Shown piece by piece: positions 1-8,672 of a DNA stretch of 64,000 nucleotides. Each line of letters opens with the position of its first letter. Within the stretch, counting starts at the first letter, position 1. Position numbers and translations under genes: made by a program. The stretch lies in the NCBI RefSeq assembly GCF_900129725.1, contig NZ_FQWQ01000001.1:1302001-1366000 (forward strand). The letters are read 5' to 3'. The stretch is from Chryseolinea serpens (GTDB lineage: Bacteria > Bacteroidota > Bacteroidia > Cytophagales > Cyclobacteriaceae). The notes beneath the pieces were generated by a model that saw nothing but the letters and a program-made list of their open reading frames with translations, had not been told where the DNA came from and did not search any database.

Positions 1-1279
1 CCGACAGCAATACCGTCTCCGACATACGCAGGAGCTGGCTGGTCTCCTGGATGTAGACCGACCGTTTGATCGGGTCCGGGATCAGCGAAATGGTGGTGAC
101 GATATCACGGATGGCCTCGGCTTTCTTGATGGGATCTTGACCCGCTTCTTTGGCGTGAAGGTCGATCTTGAAGGAGATGAAGTCCTGCGTGTGATCTTTC
201 AGGTATTGCTTGAACGCCGTGCTTCCCATCTTGCGCGAGAAGCTGTCGGGGTCTTCGTTGTCGGGGAAGAGCAGCACGCGCACGTTCAGACCGCCTTTCA
301 GGATCAGGTCGATCCCGCGCAACGCCGCCTTCACGCCGGCAGCATCGCCATCGAAGAGCACCGTCACATTTTCGGTGAAGCGGCGGATGAGTTTGATCTG
401 TTCTTCCGTCAGCGCCGTACCCGACGAGGCCACCACGTTGTCGACATCCGCCAGGTGCATGGAGATCACGTCCGTGTAGCCCTCTACCAGATAGCAGGAG
501 TCTTCGCGGCGGATGGCGTTCTTGGCCTGGAACATGCCATAGAGTACCTGGCTCTTGTGGTAGATCTCCGTTTCGGGAGAGTTGATGTATTTGGGCTGAT
601 CTTTTTCTTTGGTGAGGATGCGCGCTCCGAAGGCGATCACCTTTCCGGCCAGGTTGTGTACCGGGAAAATTACCCTTCCGCGAAAGCGGTCATAGAAACG
701 GCCGTCGTCGCGTTTGATGATGAGACCGGCTTTGTCCAGCATCTCTTCGCGATAGCCCTCTTGCAGTGCCCGTTTGTTGAAATCGTCCCAGGCGTTGATG
801 GCATAGCCCAATTCGAATTTCTCGATCGTGCGGTCGTTGAACCCGCGTTCGCGGAAATAGCTGAGACCGATGCCGTTACCCTCCTCGGTGTGGAGCAGGC
901 GCTGTTTGTAGTGCTCCTTGGCATAATTCATCACGATATAGAGACTGTCGCGCTCGGTGGCCTGGAGGGCATATTCCTGCGACTGGGCCTCTTCCTTGAT
1001 CTCGACACCGTATTTCTTGGCGAGATAGCGGATGGCCTCCATATAGTTCATCCCCTCGTGTTCCATCACGAAAGTGATGCCGTCGCCGCCTTTGCCACTG
1101 CTGAAATCCTTGAAAATCCCCTTGGAGGGAACCACGTAGAAAGACGCGGTTTTTTCGTTCGTGAACGGGCTGAGGGCCTTGTAGTTCTGGCCGGAACGCT
1201 TGAGCGTCACAAAATCGCCGATCACATCGACAATGTCGACACGGTTTTTTACGTCGTCTATGGTTTCGCGGGAAATCAC
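1..1279 (-). CDS. dnaG: DNA primase DnaG, N-terminal 426 codons (3' part cut by window edge)
   Basis: DnaG makes the RNA primers for DNA replication. The start is GTG at 1279: an in-frame TAA lies two codons upstream, so no longer form is possible. Order seen: N-terminal zinc-finger-like fold (residues 1-100), catalytic core, then a TOPRIM domain with Glu266 in EGYTDV and Asp310/Asp312 in FDGDAAG. The four zinc ligands of the canonical finger are all replaced: aligning with the CPFH and CFGC motifs gives Ser37, Thr40, Asp58 and Ser61. The surrounding fold is conserved (NEKT, GIFKDFSSGKGG), so the gene looks functional; I believe loss of these ligands is common in Bacteroidota primases. The reading frame is open to the window edge and lacks the helicase-binding C-terminus only because of the cut. 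Confidence 0.95.
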   Translation of the reverse strand, partial: MISRETIDDVKNRVDIVDVIGDFVTLKRSGQNYKALSPFTNEKTASFYVVPSKGIFKDFSSGKGGDGITFVMEHEGMNYMEAIRYLAKKYGVEIKEEAQSQEYALQATERDSLYIVMNYAKEHYKQRLLHTEEGNGIGLSYFRERGFNDRTIEKFELGYAINAWDDFNKRALQEGYREEMLDKAGLIIKRDDGRFYDRFRGRVIFPVHNLAGKVIAFGARILTKEKDQPKYINSPETEIYHKSQVLYGMFQAKNAIRREDSCYLVEGYTDVISMHLADVDNVVASSGTALTEEQIKLIRRFTENVTVLFDGDAAGVKAALRGIDLILKGGLNVRVLLFPDNEDPDSFSRKMGSTAFKQYLKDHTQDFISFKIDLHAKEAGQDPIKKAEAIRDIVTTISLIPDPIKRSVYIQETSQLLRMSETVLLS

Positions 1280-1427
1280 CTTTTATCGTTGCTTGCGGGG
1301 AAGTAAAAAAATAAGGCCTTCTCCTCAAACTTTGCGTCAAAGATAGGGGTTCGGATAATACGCGAATAACTTTTAACCATTAACAGTTTACCGCTAACTT
1401 GCGGCCACTTTAACACGACGGAATTAG

Positions 1428-2522
1428 ATGAGTTTTACCCAAGCCGACATTCTCAAAGCCCTTTCCACAGTAGAAGACCCCGATTTCAAGAAAGACCTGG
1501 TGACCCTGGGCATGATCAAGGACGTGACCGTAAGCCCTGAGAAAGTGAGCTTTACGGTGGTTTTAACCACCCCGGCATGCCCCCTCAAAGAGAAAATCCG
1601 CCAGGATTGCGAGGACGCCGTCGACAAGGTGGTGGGCGACAAGGTGGCCATCGACATCAAGATGACCAGCTCGGTGACGACCCTGCGCGACAACGCTCCC
1701 CTGCTGCCGGGTGTGAAAAATATCATTGCCATCGCCTCCGGCAAAGGCGGCGTCGGCAAATCGACCGTAACGACCAACCTGGCCGTGGCACTGGCGCAAT
1801 CCGGAGCCAAAGTGGGGTTGATCGACGCCGATATTTCCGGCCCCTCCATCCCGGTGATGTTCAATTGCGAGTTTGAGCAACCCTCTGTGAAACAGGTAAA
1901 TGGGAAGAATATCATCATTCCCATCGAGCAATATGGCGTGAAACTGATCTCCATCGGCTTCCTCACCCCACCCGACAGCGCGGTGGTGTGGCGCGGTCCC
2001 ATGGCCAGCGCCGCCCTGAAACAGTTCTTTAGCGACGCCGATTGGGGCGAATTGGACTACCTCCTCATCGACCTCCCTCCCGGCACCAGCGACATTCACC
2101 TCACCCTGGTACAAACCGTGCCCGTGACCGGCGCCGTGATCGTGACTACGCCCCAAAAAGTAGCCCTCGCCGACGCCAACAAGGGCATGTCCATGTTCCG
2201 TCAGCAGCAGATCAATGTGCCCATTCTGGGTGTTATTGAAAATATGGCCTACTTCACCCCGGAAGAATTGCCGGATAACAAGTATTATATCTTCGGAAAA
2301 GGCGGCGGACAGAACCTCGCCGACAAATACAATGTTCCCCTGTTGGGCCAGGTGCCCCTGGTGCAGAGCGTCCGCGAAAGCGGCGACAGTGGGCTCCCGG
2401 CCGTGTTGAAGGAAGGCCTTACCGCCGATGTATTTAAAGACCTGGCCAAAACATTGGCGCGTCAAATTGCCATAAGAAATGCTAACTTTACACAAACGCA
2501 ACGCGTTGAACTGAAAGTCTGA
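1428..2522 (+). CDS. mrp: Mrp/ApbC family P-loop ATPase, Fe-S cluster carrier
   Basis: 364 aa. Mrp proteins carry and transfer Fe-S clusters in the cytoplasm. Residues 1-85 are a MIP18/DUF59 domain (EDPDFKKDLVTLGMI, TTPACPLKE). The ATPase domain follows with the deviant Walker A motif SGKGGVGKST at about 104-113, switch region DADISGPSIP and DLPPGTSD. Near residue 275, where many Mrp proteins have a CxxC pair after the ENM(S/A)YF motif, this one reads TPEELPDNKYYIFGK with no cysteine. The stop overlaps the ATG of the next gene by one base (TGATG-type junction), so it is probably cotranscribed and translationally coupled with the NifU-domain gene, which supports the Fe-S role. Confidence 0.93.
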   Translation: MSFTQADILKALSTVEDPDFKKDLVTLGMIKDVTVSPEKVSFTVVLTTPACPLKEKIRQDCEDAVDKVVGDKVAIDIKMTSSVTTLRDNAPLLPGVKNIIAIASGKGGVGKSTVTTNLAVALAQSGAKVGLIDADISGPSIPVMFNCEFEQPSVKQVNGKNIIIPIEQYGVKLISIGFLTPPDSAVVWRGPMASAALKQFFSDADWGELDYLLIDLPPGTSDIHLTLVQTVPVTGAVIVTTPQKVALADANKGMSMFRQQQINVPILGVIENMAYFTPEELPDNKYYIFGKGGGQNLADKYNVPLLGQVPLVQSVRESGDSGLPAVLKEGLTADVFKDLAKTLARQIAIRNANFTQTQRVELKV

Positions 2523-2782
2523 TGAGCACGATAGAAGAACTTACCCAGAAAATTGAATCTTCACTCGATTCCATCCGTCCCTATCTCAAGGCCGACGGTG
2601 GTAACGTGAAGGTCAGTCATGTCTCGGACGACCATGTGGTGCAGTTGGAGTTTGTGGGTGCCTGCGGCAATTGCAGCATGTCTACCATGACCTTCAAAGC
2701 CGGTGTGGAAGCAGCCATCAAGCGCGACGTTCCCGAGATAAAAGCCATCGAGGTGATCAACCTTACCCCGGTAAACCATTAG
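2522..2782 (+). CDS. NifU C-terminal-domain protein (Fe-S scaffold/carrier)
   Basis: 86 aa, consisting of a single NifU_N-terminal-less, NfuA-type C-terminal domain. The cluster-binding motif C-G-N-C is at Cys48 and Cys51, in the usual context VGACGNCSMSTMT. The family binds a 4Fe-4S cluster between two monomers and delivers it to apo-proteins. The start codon overlaps the last base of the mrp stop codon, so the two form one Fe-S transfer operon. The length is normal for the stand-alone domain. No terminator is evident after it before the next gene, whose own promoter-like -7 box starts about 115 bases downstream. Confidence 0.93.
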   Translation: MSTIEELTQKIESSLDSIRPYLKADGGNVKVSHVSDDHVVQLEFVGACGNCSMSTMTFKAGVEAAIKRDVPEIKAIEVINLTPVNH

Positions 2783-2895
2783 GCGTTGTCGTCATTTCCC
2801 CGCCAATGATCAATTTCTTTCCGGCATTGGTCTACGCATACATATTACTTTCTGCCCGGGCAGCGTTACGCTGTTACAAAAGGGTTACTCTTTAC

Positions 2896-2903
2896 TATAT
2901 TTG
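2896..2903 (+). promoter_or_regulatory. Bacteroidota-type -7 box upstream of the M43 protease gene
   Basis: TATATTTG is a perfect match to the Bacteroidota -7 consensus TAnnTTTG and sits 36 bases before the GTG start of the protease gene. The expected TTTG at about -33 is degenerate (GTTA-like sequence near 2874), so only the -7 element is convincing. Confidence 0.45.
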
Positions 2904-2939
2904 AAAGATTAATGATGCAGGTATTTAACCAGGATCTTT

Positions 2940-5900
2940 GTGCGGATTGACTCCTCTTATTTCAAAATTGCATTGCTTCAATGCCTCCTCGTCGTGGTCT
3001 CCTGGACCGCATTTTCGCAGGAACGCTGCGGCACCGTAGAATACAACAACAAACTGCTGAGCGACAAACTGAAGCTCGAAAACAACCCGCAGTTTGAAAA
3101 GTGGCTGCAACAAAAGATCAGTGCCCGGGCCCGCACCCAAAGCACGCAGCGCGACCAGACCATCACCTACACCGTGCCCGTCGTGGTACACGTGATCCAC
3201 TACGGCGAAGCGCTCGGCGCGGGCCGCAACATCCCCGACGCCCAGATCCTTTCACAGATCGACGTGCTCAACAAAGACTATCAACGCCTCAACGCCGATG
3301 CGTCTCAAACGCCGGGCGAATTCCAGCCGGTGGCCGCCAGCTTTAACGTGCAGTTCGTTTTGGCGAAGCAAGATCCCGAAGGATTGGCTACCACAGGCAT
3401 CAACCGCGTGAAGGGCACCAAGACCTCGTGGACCATCAACGACAACTATGAACTGAAAGCGCTGAGCTATTGGCCGGCCGAAGATTATCTCAACATTTGG
3501 GTATGCGACCTCACCTCCCTCTTGGGCTACTCGCAGTTTCCCGTGTCGGATCTCGACGGTCTCGAAAATTCTTCTACCAACCGGCTGACCGACGGCGTAG
3601 TGATCGCGTATGATGCCTTTGGTTCCAATGACTATGGCAGTTTCAACCTGCTGGCCAACTTTGCCAAAGGCCGCTCGGCCACCCACGAGATCGGCCACTT
3701 CTTTGGCCTGCGCCACATCTGGGGCGACGACGGCACCGACTGCAGCGGCACCGACTACGTGGACGACACCCCGAACCAAGCCGGCAGCACCAGCGGTTGC
3801 CCCTCGCAGCCGCACGTAACGTGTAGTGTAGACGCCATGTTCCAAAACTACATGGACTATACCAACGACGTGTGCATGAACCTGTTCACCCAAGGCCAGG
3901 TGGCCCGCATGACCACCGTGATCGAGAACAGCCCGCGCCGCCTGAGCCTGCTCACCTCGCACGGCCTGAACGATCCCGCACCCGTCCTGAACGACCTGGG
4001 CATAAAGACCGTGCTCGCCCCCTTGTCGGGAGAATGCAGCACGCCTGTGCTGCCCACGATCGAGGTACGGAACTATGGCTCCAACAACATTTCATCGGCC
4101 CGCATCCGGATCAGCCAGAACGGTGGCGCGGTCGAAACAAAAGATTTTACCTTTGCCCCGGCGCTGACCGCGTTGCAGAGCACGACCGTGAGTTTCTCGT
4201 CGCTCATTTTCCCGGTTGGCTCCAGCCTCGTCACCTTCGATGTGCTGCAAACCAACGGTACCACCGATGGCCAGGCCAACAACAACAATGGACAACAAGT
4301 GGTGGAAGTGCCCTACAGCATCGCGCTGCCTTTCCTGGAACAATTCAACACCGTACCCAGCACCTGGAAGATCCTGAACCCCGATCAGAAGGTGACGTGG
4401 GCATTGGCCTCCACGCCGGCGAACGGCTCGAACAAAGCCATGGAGATGGACTTCTTCAACTATGAAGACAACCTGGGCGAAATCGATCCCCTCCTGACCC
4501 CAACCTTCAGTCTCATCACCGCCCCCGCGGCCCTGCTCAAATTTGACGTAGCCTATGCACGCTTTCAATCCAGCAACGACGGCCTCAAGGTCGTGGTGCT
4601 GACCAACTGCAGCGCAGACATCACACAAGGCACCGTCGTCTATGATAAGTCGGGCGCTACGCTCTCGACCACGACCAGCACGGGCAACGCCTTCGTGCCC
4701 ACGGCCGACCAATGGCGCACCGAACAGATCGACCTGAGCAGCTACGTGGGCCAGCAAAACCTGCAGATCGCTTTTGTAGGGGTGAACGACTGGGGCAACA
4801 ACCTGTACATCGATAACGTGTCGCTCACCACCACGCCGGTGCATGACGCCACGTTACAAAAAGTGATTTCCCCTTATCCCGTCACCTGCCTGGAAGGAGC
4901 GGTCCCGGTGTTGCGCGTGAAGAACTCGGGCACGCTGATCAATTCCCTGAAAGTGACCAGCACCGTCAACGACCATGCCTACACGCAGGTGATCACCGGC
5001 CTGTCGATCGACGGCGGCACGACCAAAGACATTACCTTAAACTCGTTGCCCCTGGCCGATGGAGAAAACACCATCCACTTCGAAGTTTCCGAACCGAACG
5101 GGCAACAGGATTTCAACACCGCCGACAACGCCCTGGATATAAAAACCGTCGTCAACAAATCGACGGACTTTATTCCCCTGCGTCAGAATTTCGAGGGAAC
5201 GTTCACACCCCAGTGGACCAGTGTGAATCCCACGGACGGCATGATCTGGCGTCCCTTCGACCTGACTGGAAACAAGGCCATCTACTTCAATGCCTTCGAC
5301 AACACGGTGGCCAACGATGAGGCATGGCTGGCGAGCCCCGTGCTCGACTTTAGCGACGCCACAGAAGCGAGTCTTTCATTTGACGTTTCCTATTCTGCGA
5401 ACAGTACCAAGAACGACGTGCTGCGCATCCTGGCTTCCCGCGACTGCGGCAATACTTACCAGGACACCCTGTTCACGGCCAACAGCGCCGCGTTGGCCAA
5501 CGGCCGCGCCACCACTTCCGGCTGGAAGCCCACCACTTCTTCGGACTGGACGTCAAAGACCACCGTGCTGACCACCCTGGCCGGCGAGCCCGAAGTGCGC
5601 ATTGCCTTTGTGGTGACCAACGGCAACGGCAACAACCTGTACCTGGACAACATCGAATTCTTCGTCTCCGAAACGCACATCAAGGCCACGGAGCCCTTCA
5701 CGGTCTATCCCAATCCAGCGGCCGGCGGCAACACCAACATCACCTTCAACATCTCGCAAAAAGGACCGGTAGAGTTGGAAGTGGTGGACACCATGGGCAA
5801 GACCCTGGTCTCGCAGACCCTGCCGGATGTGCTCAACCAAACCTATCCCCTCTCGCTTTCTTCCGTGGCCACGGGTGTTTACCTGGTGCGGGTGACGTCG

Positions 5901-5942
5901 GGATCGGAGACGCATTTGAAGAAGCTCATCGTCATCAACTAG
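2940..5942 (+). CDS. Secreted M43 (pappalysin-like) metalloprotease with T9SS sorting domain
   Basis: 1000 aa. GTG start; an in-frame TGA at 2913 rules out a longer form. A signal peptide (hydrophobic core LLQCLLVVVSWTAF, cleavage after SQ) is followed by a catalytic domain with the metzincin zinc motif HEIGHFFGLRH (His249, Glu250, His253, His259) and a Met-turn in NYMDY near residue 305, as in MEROPS family M43. The middle holds CARDB-like segments and two cleaved-adhesin/MAM-like modules (about 460-630 and 735-910, each with NNLYIDNV or NNLYLDNI near its end). The last 80 residues, from FTVYPNPAAGG to KKLIVIN, are a type A T9SS sorting domain, so the enzyme should cross the outer membrane through T9SS and be released or anchored on the surface. 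Substrate cannot be told from sequence. Confidence 0.93.
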   Translation: MRIDSSYFKIALLQCLLVVVSWTAFSQERCGTVEYNNKLLSDKLKLENNPQFEKWLQQKISARARTQSTQRDQTITYTVPVVVHVIHYGEALGAGRNIPDAQILSQIDVLNKDYQRLNADASQTPGEFQPVAASFNVQFVLAKQDPEGLATTGINRVKGTKTSWTINDNYELKALSYWPAEDYLNIWVCDLTSLLGYSQFPVSDLDGLENSSTNRLTDGVVIAYDAFGSNDYGSFNLLANFAKGRSATHEIGHFFGLRHIWGDDGTDCSGTDYVDDTPNQAGSTSGCPSQPHVTCSVDAMFQNYMDYTNDVCMNLFTQGQVARMTTVIENSPRRLSLLTSHGLNDPAPVLNDLGIKTVLAPLSGECSTPVLPTIEVRNYGSNNISSARIRISQNGGAVETKDFTFAPALTALQSTTVSFSSLIFPVGSSLVTFDVLQTNGTTDGQANNNNGQQVVEVPYSIALPFLEQFNTVPSTWKILNPDQKVTWALASTPANGSNKAMEMDFFNYEDNLGEIDPLLTPTFSLITAPAALLKFDVAYARFQSSNDGLKVVVLTNCSADITQGTVVYDKSGATLSTTTSTGNAFVPTADQWRTEQIDLSSYVGQQNLQIAFVGVNDWGNNLYIDNVSLTTTPVHDATLQKVISPYPVTCLEGAVPVLRVKNSGTLINSLKVTSTVNDHAYTQVITGLSIDGGTTKDITLNSLPLADGENTIHFEVSEPNGQQDFNTADNALDIKTVVNKSTDFIPLRQNFEGTFTPQWTSVNPTDGMIWRPFDLTGNKAIYFNAFDNTVANDEAWLASPVLDFSDATEASLSFDVSYSANSTKNDVLRILASRDCGNTYQDTLFTANSAALANGRATTSGWKPTTSSDWTSKTTVLTTLAGEPEVRIAFVVTNGNGNNLYLDNIEFFVSETHIKATEPFTVYPNPAAGGNTNITFNISQKGPVELEVVDTMGKTLVSQTLPDVLNQTYPLSLSSVATGVYLVRVTSGSETHLKKLIVIN

Positions 5943-6035
5943 AAATTTCGCTCTCACCGACGCTTTTCTTCGCTCAACGGCACGCGTTCCTTCCTCTATA
6001 ATTCACTATCTTTCGGCATTGAAAACCTCGCCTTC

Positions 6036-7121
6036 ATGCCAAAAAAGAAGAAAGTAGCCATCCTCTATGGCGGCCGCTCCGTGGAGCACGCCGTATCGGT
6101 CAATTCGGCCCGCAACATTTTTGAGTTCCTCGACAAATCCAAATTCGAACCCCTGCCCATCGGCATCAGCAAAAGCGGCCAGTGGTTTCTCACCGAAGGC
6201 GTGAGCAAAGACATCCAGAAAGGACAAACGCTTGGGCTTTCGCTCAATGCGGGCAAGCCCACATTCCTGCTGGAAAAAAGCGGAGAAAAGTTTTCCGTCG
6301 ACGTCCTGTTCCCGGTGCTGCACGGTACCGACGGTGAAGACGGCAGCATCCAAGGCCTGATCAAAGCGATGGACCTTCCCATGGTGGGTACCGGCGTGCT
6401 GGGCTCATCCCTGTCCATGAACAAGATCGTAGCCAAGCGCCTCATGCGCGAAGCCGGTTTGCCGGTGACAGACTTTGTCACGTTCCGCTACGACGAAAAA
6501 GATAAGATCAGCTTCACCGCGTTGTCGAAAAAACTGGGACTCCCCTTCATGGTGAAGGCCGCCAGTCTCGGCTCGTCTGTGGGGGTGGCCAAGGTGAAAT
6601 CGAAAAAGGATTTTGCTGCTGCCGTGGAAGAAGCCTTTAAATACGACGACGAGATGTTGGCCGAACAATACATCACCGGACGCGAAATTGAATGCGCCGT
6701 ATTGGGCAACAACCCGCCGGAAGCTTCGCAGCCCGGTGAGATTGTGATCAGCAAAAACTACGAGTTCTATACCTTCGATGCCAAATATGTGGACCCCGAT
6801 GCCGTGCGCATCGACGTGCCCGCCAAATTGCCAAAGAGCATTGCCGAAAAGATCCGGAAAGCCTCGGTGAAAGCCTACGAGGCCTTGCACTGCAAAGACT
6901 TTTCGCGCATCGATCTGTTCCTGGATAAAAAAGGAAATATCTACATCAACGAGATCAACACCATCCCCGGTTTTACCAATTCCAGCATGTATCCCATGAT
7001 GTGGAAAGAGCGCGGCGTGAGCTTTGCCGAACTGATCACCAAGCTGCTCACCCTGGCCCAGGAGCGTTACGACCGGGGCAAACGCATCGAGCGCGATTTT
7101 CAGTCGTCGCTCAAATTCTGA
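6036..7121 (+). CDS. ddl: D-alanine--D-alanine ligase
   Basis: 361 aa, ATP-grasp fold. Joins two D-alanines for the peptidoglycan stem peptide in the cytoplasm. Seen: N-terminal ILYGGRSVEHAVSVNSA, the HGTDGEDGSIQG substrate loop, central ATP-grasp VKAASLGSSVGVAKV, and the C-terminal metal-binding and product motif NEINTIPGFTNSSMYP. The length is that of DdlA-type enzymes. It is followed after 88 bases by two PASTA-domain membrane proteins, a gene neighbourhood centred on peptidoglycan that I recall from other Bacteroidota. Confidence 0.96.
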   Translation: MPKKKKVAILYGGRSVEHAVSVNSARNIFEFLDKSKFEPLPIGISKSGQWFLTEGVSKDIQKGQTLGLSLNAGKPTFLLEKSGEKFSVDVLFPVLHGTDGEDGSIQGLIKAMDLPMVGTGVLGSSLSMNKIVAKRLMREAGLPVTDFVTFRYDEKDKISFTALSKKLGLPFMVKAASLGSSVGVAKVKSKKDFAAAVEEAFKYDDEMLAEQYITGREIECAVLGNNPPEASQPGEIVISKNYEFYTFDAKYVDPDAVRIDVPAKLPKSIAEKIRKASVKAYEALHCKDFSRIDLFLDKKGNIYINEINTIPGFTNSSMYPMMWKERGVSFAELITKLLTLAQERYDRGKRIERDFQSSLKF

Positions 7122-7209
7122 AGTGTATATTTGTATAGTGCGGATACCCTAAACATTAAAACCCCCGGATGCCGTCTACTTTTGTCGCCGCAGCGGGATA
7201 TAGAGAAAT

Positions 7210-7821
7210 ATGAGATTCGATTTCCTGAAATACAAACGCGATACGTTGGGCGGCATGCTTCTTCAGCTGTTGTTGGCGTGCTCGGCGCTTGTGGTGATCG
7301 CCCTCTTGTTTTTTTATGCCTATTTGCCTGCCGCTACCAATCACGACCGGACCATGACCGTGCCTGAATTGGAAGGCAAAAGCGTCGGCGAGCTCGACGA
7401 CTTTCTCGGGGAGAGAACGCTTCGCTATGGGTTGCAGGATTCTGCTTTCTCATCGAAGTATCCCGCCCATACGGTCCTGGATCAATATCCGGCCGCCGGC
7501 GCCAAGGTGAAGGTGGGCCGGGAGATCCTTATTTCTGTGAATCGCGTCTCTCCTCCCCTCGTCACGGTACCCAACGCGATCGATGGTTCGGTCGTGCATG
7601 CTGAAGCAATACTGCGCAGCAATCAACTGAAGCGCGGAAGGATCATCTATGTACCGGGACTCTTCCCTGTAGTCATTGAAATGAAATGCGAAGGTCGCAC
7701 CCTCGCTGTAGGGGAACGCATACCGATGGGCTCCACCGTTGACCTGGTGGTTACGGATGGCAAAGGCACGTCGCAGGAAGCGCCGGACTCAGCAGCATCC
7801 GAAGTAAGAGAAATGAAATAA
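7210..7821 (+). CDS. PASTA-domain membrane protein, copy 1 (shorter paralogue)
   Basis: 203 aa. Short cytoplasmic N-terminus (MRFDFLKYKRDTLGG), one membrane helix at about 17-40, then extracytoplasmic PASTA modules: MTVPELEGKSVGELDDFL with DQYPAAGAKVKVGREI, and a second module from VTVPNAIDGSVVHAEAIL to PMGSTVDLVV. It ends in a charged tail instead of the third PASTA module found in the next gene. PASTA domains elsewhere bind uncrosslinked peptidoglycan or beta-lactams. There is no kinase or transpeptidase domain, so this is a binding or scaffold protein at most. Downstream of ddl and paralogous to its neighbour. Confidence 0.85.
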   Translation: MRFDFLKYKRDTLGGMLLQLLLACSALVVIALLFFYAYLPAATNHDRTMTVPELEGKSVGELDDFLGERTLRYGLQDSAFSSKYPAHTVLDQYPAAGAKVKVGREILISVNRVSPPLVTVPNAIDGSVVHAEAILRSNQLKRGRIIYVPGLFPVVIEMKCEGRTLAVGERIPMGSTVDLVVTDGKGTSQEAPDSAASEVREMK

Positions 7822-7877
7822 CGACTAAACCTCCGGATGCCCATCGACAGCGTTGTGGCAGCCGCATATAGAAGAAC

Positions 7878-8672
7878 ATGAAATTCGACATCCTCAAATT
7901 CAAACGCGACACTCTGGGCGGCATGCTGATCCACCTGCTGCTGGCCTTCGCGGCACTGTTGCTGATTGCCATCCTGTATTTTTATGCCTACCTGCCCAGC
8001 AGCACCAATCACGGCATGAGCATCACCGTTCCCGATGTGGAAGGTATGCAGATCAGCCAGCTGGAGGATTTTTTGGTGAAGCGCAATCTCCGCTATGAAG
8101 TGAACGACTCGTCCTACTCGTCGGAATATCCGCCGCTCACCGTCCTGCGACAATATCCGCCGGCGGGCGCCAAGGTGAAGGAAGACCGGAAGATCCTTAT
8201 TTCCGTGAATCGCATCGACCCTCCCACCGTTCCCGTGCCCACCCTCGTGGACGGATCGGTCGTGAATGCCGACGCCGTGCTGCGCAGCAATGAACTGAAG
8301 CGGGGACGGATCGAGCTGGTGGCGGGCCCCTTCAACGTCGTGAAAGAAATGAAATACAAGGGCCACACCGTAACGGCGGGCGAACGCGTTCCCAAGGGAT
8401 CGACCATCGATCTCGTTGTCATGGATGGCGGAAACAACGCCTTCGAGGTGCCCGATATGCTGGGCAGAGACCTGGAAGATGCCAAATTCCTCATTCTGGG
8501 GTCCAACCTGAGCCTGGGAAGTATCTTTGTTGTGGGCGATACAACCGGGGGCACCGGGGTGGTCCTGAAACAAAAACCCGACGTCAATGAAAAGGTAAAG
8601 GTGGGTGACGTCGTTGATGTGTGGATAGGCCAACTTGGGACCGAAATACCCGATGAAAACGGTGAGAATTGA
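7878..8672 (+). CDS. PASTA-domain membrane protein, copy 2 (three modules)
   Basis: 264 aa. Same architecture as the preceding gene: N-terminal MKFDILKFKRDTLGG, membrane helix at about 17-40, then three PASTA modules beginning near residues 48 (ITVPDVEGMQISQLEDFL), 115 (PTVPVPTLVDGSVVNADAVL) and 192 (FEVPDMLGRDLEDAKFLIL), the last ending KVGDVVDVWIGQ. The final 20 bases overlap the start of the T9SS protein gene, so expression is probably coupled. Role likely peptidoglycan recognition on the outer face of the inner membrane; no enzymatic domain is visible. Confidence 0.88.
   Translation: MKFDILKFKRDTLGGMLIHLLLAFAALLLIAILYFYAYLPSSTNHGMSITVPDVEGMQISQLEDFLVKRNLRYEVNDSSYSSEYPPLTVLRQYPPAGAKVKEDRKILISVNRIDPPTVPVPTLVDGSVVNADAVLRSNELKRGRIELVAGPFNVVKEMKYKGHTVTAGERVPKGSTIDLVVMDGGNNAFEVPDMLGRDLEDAKFLILGSNLSLGSIFVVGDTTGGTGVVLKQKPDVNEKVKVGDVVDVWIGQLGTEIPDENGEN

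Larger units (their letters stand above)
7158..8672 (+). repeat. Tandem duplication covering leader and PASTA gene (two diverged copies)
   Basis: The stretch from about 7158 (leader) through 7821 and the stretch from about 7824 through 8672 are homologous. Homology starts before the coding region: both leaders contain a C-rich run then GGATGCC, and a GCAGC...ATATAGA segment directly before the ATG. The encoded proteins align end to end until the first copy stops short. Divergence is substantial, so the duplication is old. Confidence 0.75.

Noticed and set aside
137-1306. 389-aa open frame on the plus strand opposite dnaG
   Set aside because: It is the antisense of dnaG; the minus strand gives a clear primase with a GTG start. 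The plus-strand translation has no motif of its own.
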